Below the pieces are notes generated by a model that saw only the letters and a program-made list of their open reading frames with translations, made no database searches and was not told the DNA's origin. A program made the position numbers and the translations under genes. From Sarocladium kiliense (Eukaryota > Ascomycota > Sordariomycetes > Hypocreales > Sarocladiaceae), in assembly GCA_030734395.1 (NCBI GenBank), contig JAUZTG010000041.1, forward strand, positions 2,586,199 through 2,650,198: a DNA stretch of 64,000 nt, written 5' to 3'. Shown here one piece after another: positions 57,281-64,000 of this stretch. How positions within the stretch are numbered: the stretch's first letter is position 1; each line of letters begins with the position of its first letter.

Positions 57281-58761
57281 ATGTTGCCTAACCAGCCGAG
57301 CTCATCGCGGAAGAAAGTTCGACATACTCGTTCCAAGCATGGGTGCGGTGTCTGCAGGTAAGAAACGAGTGCGACTCAATCACATTCGCCACGACACGGG
57401 AGGATGGTGTGCTAAGAGATCGCAGAGTCCGACGTGTCCGTTGCGACCAGGCTCGACCTGCTTGTGTAAAATGCACCTCGACAGGTCGGAAGTGTGATGG
57501 GTTCCCAGACCAGACGATCATCCCCTATCCACCGCTGATCGGCTTTGACAACACGCTCTCCATGCTGCCTACTCTTCTACCCTCGGAGGCAATCGCTTTG
57601 CGGCACTTCCAGGATCGCACGTCGAGAGACCTGGCGGGCATCTTTGGTGACGACTTTTGGCAGAGCACGATCCTTCAACTCAGTATGCGGCATCGATGCA
57701 TACGAAACGTAACTATCGCCCTCGCCTGTCTCCAAGGATATCTTCAACCCGGAAGAGACATGCTTGCATCTGCTCAGACGCTGAGGAGCACAGCCTTGTC
57801 GTACTATGCATCAGGGATTACCGACCTCAATATGCACATTAATATAGAAGGCTGGTTCTCTCTCGAAGTAGTATTAGCCTGCTCCGTGCTCTGCATTATG
57901 TTTGAATGGCGACAGGACAACCATTCTCTAGCTCTGCGGCATCTCTACAGCAGCCTGGGGATCATCAAACAATGGGAGAAGGCCGCTACAAGCAGCCAGA
58001 GACAGGCAGTCAGACCTTCTATCAATTCGCCAAAGGGGCACTTCATCAGCTCGACACTCGGGCCCATGCTCAGGAGGATGTTTGCGCAAAACATCTCGCT
58101 GATTCACCTCGGAGCACTAACGATCCCGGAAGTTCCGCAGCCCAATATAGAGCTGAAGGACTTCAACACTCCAAGGGAGGCCTTTGAAAGTCTTGTAGAT
58201 CTGCTCACCCTGGAATACGCATTTCCCGAGAGCGAGCTTTCCCAAGATGCCGCGCGACGACAAATGCTGACCCTCCAAGACGTATGGTCTGAGAAGCTAG
58301 ATGGTCTGTTGCGCAGATTGCCGACAGAGGACCCTTCCGTCGCCGTACAGGTGATGCAACTGGAGATCTGGCGTCGCAACTCTCGCCTTCTGGCGCTCCG
58401 GCGCTTTGCACTGGACCAACCGGTCTACACGACCCACGGCCATCTGTTAGAGGAGATGCTAGATCTGTGCATCAAGATCAGCTCACTAAAAACGTCCAAG
58501 TTCTCTGCCGACGTGTCGCTTGTCCCAGCGCTGTACTTCATAGCATTCAACTCTCGCGACCTTGCGATACGGTGGAAGGCCGTGTCGATCCTCGAGGGGA
58601 CGTCTCGCCGCGAGGGAATCTGGGATAGCAAAAAGGCAGCGTTACTCGCGCGACGTTCCATACTGCAGGACGAACAAGAGAAGTACGAAGAGTCAGATGG
58701 GTTGAAGCGGCTCTGGGACTTGCGGGTCGAGTTCAATAATGAAGGTAGTGTTTGGCCATAA
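57281..58761 (+). CDS. Zn2Cys6 transcription factor, second copy (470 aa)
   Basis: Exons 57281-57357 and 57426-58761 with a 68-nt intron (GTAAGA...CGCAG) give 470 residues. The start MLPNQPSSSRKKVRHTRSKH is basic. The zinc cluster CGVCRVRRVRCDQ...ACVKCTSTGRKC is complete only after splicing: the intron lies between the second and third cysteine. Downstream helices (IALRHFQDRTSRDLAGIFG, LACSVLCIMFEW, LYSSLGIIKQW) follow the Fungal_trans_2 (PF11951) type, common in regulators beside secondary-metabolite and transporter genes. The frame through the intron has no stop, so an unspliced product lacking the first half of the zinc cluster could in principle be made. Target unknown. It is not in the same family branch as the other Zn2Cys6 gene here. 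Confidence 0.85.
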
Positions 58762-58920
58762 CGAACGTACTTCTCAGAAGCGCCTCGGGAAGAAAATCAA
58801 TGTACGAATACAGTAGTCTGTACAATTATTCACAAGTCTGAGATAAAGTGTGTTCCCTTTGTGCCTTGTATTGCATTGTGCCTCAATAACGGGACCGGAG
58901 ATCACGCCTTGACATGAAGT

Positions 58921-59911
58921 TCAGACGCAACTTTCAGCGCGCAAGGCGTCGTATAGCTGTGCAGCTTCTTCACTGTAAGGAGTTCTTGAGCTTGAAGCGA
59001 TCTTATGAAGATGAAGGTGCTGCTTGAAGTTGTCCATACGCCCTCTAAAGCGCTTTGAACAGTTCTTTGCTGGGCAAGCATAGATTTGCGGATCACCGCC
59101 GCGGCCATGAGATCTAGTAATGAAGTCAGTCCCATCGTCTTGTTAATGCCAGGGGCATAGGGAAAACCACTTACATCCTCTGATGCCGTCTGAGATGCTC
59201 GATATGGCGATATGTTCTGGTGCATCCTAGTGCGTCACAGACCTGGCGAACGCTCCGAATCACTCGTATGGCATATTGAGGGCTTGAGCCTCCATCATCT
59301 GTTGACGTCGACTGTGAATCTGATATGTACGGCGATCCTGTCTCTCCTACATGGATAACATCATTCTGGATCCAGCATGCGGACCTCATGTCGTTACTGC
59401 TGACTGCATACGGACGATAATGTCCGGATAGCCCTGGTGACTCTTCGAGGCTCTGATAAGGCAAGACTGCTGAAGACGGAAAAGGGTGATGAAGCGCTGG
59501 TGAATAGTGAAGAGCCTCGTATGGGCTTGGCGCGTACTGTGACGGGCAGCTTGAGGTGCGAGGTTGAAATGATTCTTCTAAAAGTGCCCGGCACTGACAC
59601 TGTTGTATTTTAATGATATCGGATATGTCGTATATATCCGAGGCTCCAGCAAGCTGCAAGTGTTGTATCATACTTGGTTCCATGATGTTGAGGTTGAATG
59701 ATGCTGGTGAATGCTTGTCCCAGTCCTGGAGACCCTGCTTATATGCCATCAATTGGGAACTACCTTCGTGTGAACCCATTGCTTCCGAGTTCCTGTCATG
59801 TTGACAGCCTTGTATTCCAACATCCCCAAGATGCTCATATTGGGGAAGCGAGGGGAGCTCATTGCTACCCTCCCAAGGGACGACATATAACCAGTCGGAA
59901 GAGAGAGACAT
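58921..59911 (-). CDS. Two-finger C2H2 transcription factor (309 aa)
   Basis: Exons 59911-59175 and 59113-58921 with a 61-nt intron give 309 residues from MSLSSDWLYVV. The first ~215 residues are unstructured and rich in Ser, Pro, Tyr and Gln, as in an activation domain. Finger 1 is CDALGCTRTYRHIEHLRRH plus a last His supplied by exon 2 (QRISH), so splicing completes the motif. Finger 2 is YACPAKNCSKRFRGRMDNFK with QHLHLH. The protein ends soon after with RTPYSEEAAQLYDAL. Fingers near the C-terminus are common in ascomycete C2H2 regulators. The genes are convergent with the Zn2Cys6 gene, 159 bp apart. Target unknown. Confidence 0.8.
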
Positions 59912-61063
59912 AGCGCAGTGCAAAGAGAAGTGGGCAAAATGAAGAGACTATTGGTGATGTCTAGACCTAAGATTATAAGCTTGGAACCTAGAAGGAAGGG
60001 AGGACACTCCCTCGTGGCAGAGGAGCATACGTTAATAAAGTGATTTCGCCCTTGCGGTGCGGAATAGACGAGTACAAGCCAGAAGCAACTCTAGCCAAGT
60101 CATGTTGTTTACTTGACTTGAACCTTACTTCTGTTAGCACCATGACGGTCTTGGCTTGGTGCGCGGTGAGAACATCACCGAGACTGAGGCTCAGCTCAAG
60201 GAGGTGTCGATCCCAGTTCGTGCTAGCAAGTGCTGAGCATCTGAGCTGGGCCCATGGCCAGGTCGGAGCCCCGCTGAGTGTGGTCCAATTCTCTCCAGTA
60301 TGCATAAGGAGGTGCGCGGACCTCGGAGACACTAAGCTGAGCTCAATGCGCGGTGTCATGGACGGCGTCCGCAATCTGCTGGCCAGGCCATTCTTGGTGA
60401 TGTGCCTCGGACTAGACGGCACCAGGGACGCAGCACTGCTACCGTACCGGCGGGAACCAAAAAGCCCAAGCCAAGAAGATCTAGTGACAGAAAATCAGGC
60501 TATGTGTATCGCATCTATAATTTGACCGAGTCGGATGAGCAAGTTAAGCATCAGCCAAGGACACGATCAACGCCTCAAAACGGCCCAGTCGCGGCTCTCA
60601 GGGTCCTCACGATCGTGGAGAACCAGGCGCCCAACCCACCTTAAGCGAGGGGACCAATCGGCCGTCCCGGTCCAAGCACCTGTTAACTAGCTGTGCATCT
60701 CCCGAATCGTAGCCAACGGCCGACTACGAGTGGGCTCAAAGCTTAATCTGGGCGCCGTGGTTGGTCCGCTCGTCTAACAAGGCGCATTGTCTCTGTCTAG
60801 CGCTAATCGTGTCAGTTCCGCTTCTGTTCCTCGGGCAGATCTCGTGTAAGTTCTTCATGCCTAGGGGAATCTTCGACGTGCTTGACATTGTGGTGATGGA
60901 ACAAGAATGAAAAATTTGATTCCAAGGGAATCGCGTTATGTGGATGGGTATATCTAGTCGGAGTATTGGTTTAGGGATGGAGTTCTCTCATTGCATTACC
61001 ACCGGGTTGTTCTTCGTGTTCTTTGTTCTCATTCCTCTCATTCCTCTCATTACTCTCGCCAAA
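59912..61063. other. Intergenic, divergent promoter region
   Basis: 1.15 kb between the C2H2 gene (-) and the secreted EF-hand gene (+). A 161-codon frame at 60040-60525 has no recognisable feature. T-rich sequence with CATTCCTCTCATT repeats precedes the next start at 61030-61055. Confidence 0.45.
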
Positions 61064-63676
61064 ATGAAGTCCCTGGCATTGTTGTCTCTAGCTGGCGTCA
61101 TATGCCGCGTTTCTGCCCTTCCTACAGCTAAAACTCTATCCTTGAGAGACACTGGCAGTGCATCGATAATCATCGTCCATGTCGATCCTGCACGCTATGG
61201 TTGCGGTGCGGGACAGCTAGCCGTTCTCGACACTTGTCAGGACCTAGACTTCCATGTCGTCAAGGCGACTTCAAATGGCCTTGATGAGGAGTGCAATGCA
61301 ACCGTATGCGCCCCGGGCCAATGGTTCGATGGGGAGCACTGCCAGTCGATTCAGATCTTTACCGATCCCACTCAATGTCACGAGAACGCAAAAGCCCAGG
61401 CTAACCAAGTCTGTGTCAATGGCGTTCTTCAGACCATTGTGACTGGCTACGACTGCAACTCTTGTGGCCCAACAAGGCAGAAGTGCGGAGCTGGTCAAGC
61501 CTGTTATGAAGATCAATGCCTCCCCATCACCATTGGTTCCGTGTCCTTCTCCGTTGGTGGTCGCTCTCGTCTTGAGCCCTTCCTTGTCAGTACAGACTCT
61601 ACCAGCTGCGGCCAGAACAACACAGTATGCGAAACGGGGTCCCTTTGCCTCGACCACGGCTGTCGATCCCCGCTAGATACCCCGGTTCGAATGGATCCGA
61701 TCCAGATCAGCCTCGATCGAGCCCAATGCGGAGACCGCACCACTCAGCCCTGCGAATATGACGCGGTCTGTATCTCTGGGGTTTGTCTGAGCCCATCAGA
61801 TAGCTTCACGACTCCGTACCATCGACAATCTCCAAAGTGTGCCTCACCTTTCATCGGTGTAGGGACGGGGGAGCACGCAGCAGATAAGGGCAGCACCTCT
61901 ACAGCTGCCAAACAGGGACAACCCGCCAATGTGGACAGTGAAACTCACTCTGTCGATGATGACACGCAAGCTCACTACAAAGCTGCCTCCCTATTCTGCC
62001 CAGCGGGATGTCTTCGACCCAGTGAGGGCGAGCTCTGTACCAAGGTCTTTGGAGACGCTTCGTCATGCTCTGGAACAACCTGTCCACCACAGTCACTGTG
62101 TTGCGACGGGCGCTGTCTCAAATTCACGATCTCTCCTCCTTCTTCTGGAGCTACTGGCCTTGAGCCGCAATCTTCAGCCAGACAATGCCCTGGTGGATGC
62201 TCTGACGGCCAGTTCTGTTTCCAGGGCACATGCTACAAGTCTGAAATTAGACCAGAGAACGAGTGCAGCCCTCGGGGATGTGGCGCCGGTCAAGCTTGTT
62301 TGGCTGTTAAACTGTGCATCCAGGTGACTGGAGATCAGAAGAGCTGTGGCAAGGAAGGTCGCTGTCCTGCGAACAGCCGTTGCATCCTCGGCGCGTGTGT
62401 GGTTGTGAAGGAGTCGCAACCAGATCACGGACTCGAAACAACAACTTCTACATCTCTGGCTACGCAGACTACTTTCGAAACACAAAGGCCTCCGGTGTCG
62501 GCCGCAAACGTCAGTATTGCCACGGTGACTTCTTCAGTGACGTCGGATGTTGCAGGCATTGTGAGCGTGAGTGCTCCAGGCAGCTCTTCGCTCGCCGCAC
62601 CTGCTGCAGGTAACGCAACCAGCATCTTGGCAGTCCCGGATATCACCACCCAGTCTCAGCCCACACCAGCTATCTCGCCGGTATCTGTGTCAGGAAACGT
62701 TTCGTCGCCTCTAACCATTGAGAGTGTGACACCTCAAGAAGCGACTGCATCACTTACGGATGACCTTCAGGGGGCAGACATCACAGAAACACCCTTGCCT
62801 GATCTTGTAAGCAGCTCGGGTGAGGACTTCTTGACTCCAAGTCCGGAGCCCCTAGAAGCCGAAATGACCCCTTCAGATACGCCGCTGGTTCAGGTGGAGA
62901 GTGAGACGCCCCAACAAGCCCTGCCGACACCGCTCGAGCCAACTCCTACGCCTAACGAGGACAACTCGCCCGAAGAAATACCATCTCCCACTCCAACACC
63001 TGAACAGGAGAACTCATCCGAGGAAGTACCAGGTCCCACTCCGACACCTGAAGAAACGTCTTCTCCCACTCCAACGCCGGAAGAGGAGGAAGGAGAAGGG
63101 GAAGAGTCGCCGTTCTCCACTTCAACAGAGTCAACTGACAGCCAAACCCCTTCTCCATCGCCCACTGAAGATGATGCGGGTGAATCGACTCCTACACCGC
63201 TGACGGGTACCGCGGGTTTATTTCAAGTCATTGTAAGCACCTATCCTCCTTCATTCCGAGTATTACTTTACAGACGCTAACCATGAACTGTAGGATACCA
63301 ACAATAACGGTACGTGACAGAAGCCAAGTCCATTCATTACTACAGCTCCCCTTCTGCTCAAAGCTAACATTTCACGCGACAGGGCTATTAACTCTGGAAG
63401 AGTTCCTGGAGTTGGGTAATGCCCTCTGTATAGAATTCGACGTGGAGGAGACAAGGCTACAGTTCGAGGAAGCCGATGTGAATGGGGACGGAGTTTTGAC
63501 CCTGACCGGTATGTTGCAAAGACGCCAGAATGCGATGACCATGAACTGACTTTAAAGAAGAGTTTGTGAACTACATGGGAGAAATCCCATGGGAACCTGC
63601 AACTTTCACAGAGGGGTGCGAACCAACACGTAATATCAATGCGCGAGCTTTGGGTAAGGTCTCTCCTCGTAAGTAG
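61064..63676 (+). CDS. Secreted Cys-rich protein with Pro/Thr/Glu stalk and paired EF-hands
   Basis: Exons 61064-63232, 63294-63309 (16 nt), 63383-63508 and 63561-63676 give 808 residues. The start MKSLALLSLAGVICRVSALP is a signal peptide; an upstream in-frame ATG exists but gives a poor N-terminus. Residues ~45-500 contain repeated short cysteine modules such as KCGAGQACYEDQC, GCGAGQACLAVKLC and CPANSRCILGAC. Residues ~510-720 are a Ser/Thr/Pro stalk that ends in repeated PTPTPE and acidic runs, likely O-glycosylated. The end has two canonical EF-hand loops, DTNNNGLLTLEEF and DVNGDGVLTLTEF. The first is completed by the 16-nt microexon. The last intron has an AAGAAG tandem acceptor; use of 63558 would add one Glu. 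No membrane anchor is visible. Extracellular calcium binding is inferred. Confidence 0.75.
62938..63095 (+). repeat. Coding repeat of PTPTPE units
   Basis: PTPTP followed by an acidic or Asn/Ser stretch occurs four times (EPTPTPNEDNS, SPTPTPEQENS, GPTPTPEETS and SPTPTPEEEE), with a period of about 17 residues shrinking to 11. Confidence 0.75.
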
Positions 63677-63878
63677 TGGTCAATAGCTTCAGAGCAGTCA
63701 TCTGGGCAATGTATTACTACGAATGAGGCATCCTATTTTGGCGTTTAGAGAAACATCGTTAGTATGAGCCGTCTATATCGCTTTTTATGACACATAAAAT
63801 GCACCCCTAAAATGGGCATGCTGTATTACCTCTTCGATTTGTGAAAGTGAGTAATGCCGCTTTAACCTGATTTTCTTT

Positions 63879-63960
63879 GCTGGGTGCTGGGTGCTGGTTG
63901 CTGGGTGCTGAGTGCGTGAGTGCGTGCGTGTGCGTGGGTGTGGTTGCTTGCGTGTAGTAC
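63879..63960 (+). repeat. GCTGGGT simple repeat and GTGCGTG tract
   Basis: GCTGGGTGCTGG-type heptamers followed by GTGCGTGCGTGT. The stretch lies about 200 bp downstream of the EF-hand gene; no gene is seen between them. Confidence 0.75.
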
Positions 63961-64000
63961 CAGTAGGTGGTGCTTGCAGCAGCTCTGTGGTGCCGGAGGT

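Noticed and set aside
60040..60525. 161-codon plus-strand frame
   Set aside because: No motif, no similarity I can recognise and no supporting splice partners.
60938..61063. Upstream in-frame ATG for the secreted EF-hand protein
   Set aside because: It would put 42 residues with a second hydrophobic run before a good signal peptide. The ATG at 61064 has a better context and gives a standard secretory start.

Overview
This window looks like a chromosomal segment of a filamentous ascomycete (Pezizomycotina, probably Sordariomycetes; the rank below Pezizomycotina is a guess). The evidence is short GT-AG introns of about 50-105 nt in most genes, and families typical of these fungi: Zn2Cys6 regulators, an RCR protein, a fibroin-3-related protein, a siderophore-type MFS carrier and a DUF3435 relic. 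All gene models were assembled by eye from reading frames and splice signals; each joined model comes out in frame.

Layout. 1-7275: no supportable gene. 7276-9758 (+): SAM-PH polarity protein of the Boi type. 10381-11302 (-): mitoribosomal protein of the Fe/Mn-SOD fold. 12595-24294 (-): one uninterrupted 3,899-codon frame for a giant secreted cysteine-repeat protein, the most unusual object here. 24295-28178: long upstream region holding a 706-bp palindromic repeat with one arm mutated in a RIP-like way. 28179-34028: two divergently transcribed GH13 alpha-glucosidases sharing a 1.3-kb promoter region with two exact CGG-N8-CGG sites, the AmyR consensus. 35302-45367: cell-surface and housekeeping genes (STIMATE-family membrane protein, fibroin-3-related protein, RCR protein, one unrecognised small protein).

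47026-59911 has an accessory flavour: a Zn2Cys6 regulator facing an SDR-type NAD-binding enzyme, an intronless SAM methyltransferase, an intronless siderophore-type MFS carrier, a broken DUF3435 (Starship 'captain'-type) recombinase, a second Zn2Cys6 regulator and a C2H2 regulator. No PKS or NRPS backbone is present, so calling this a biosynthetic cluster is inference. 61064-63676 (+): a secreted protein with cysteine-rich modules, a Pro/Thr/Glu stalk and two EF-hands, the first of which is split by a 16-nt microexon.

The best candidates for something undescribed are the giant cysteine-repeat protein, the secreted EF-hand protein, the palindromic element and the divergent glucosidase pair, whose specificity residues differ. 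No tRNA, rRNA or CRISPR was found.
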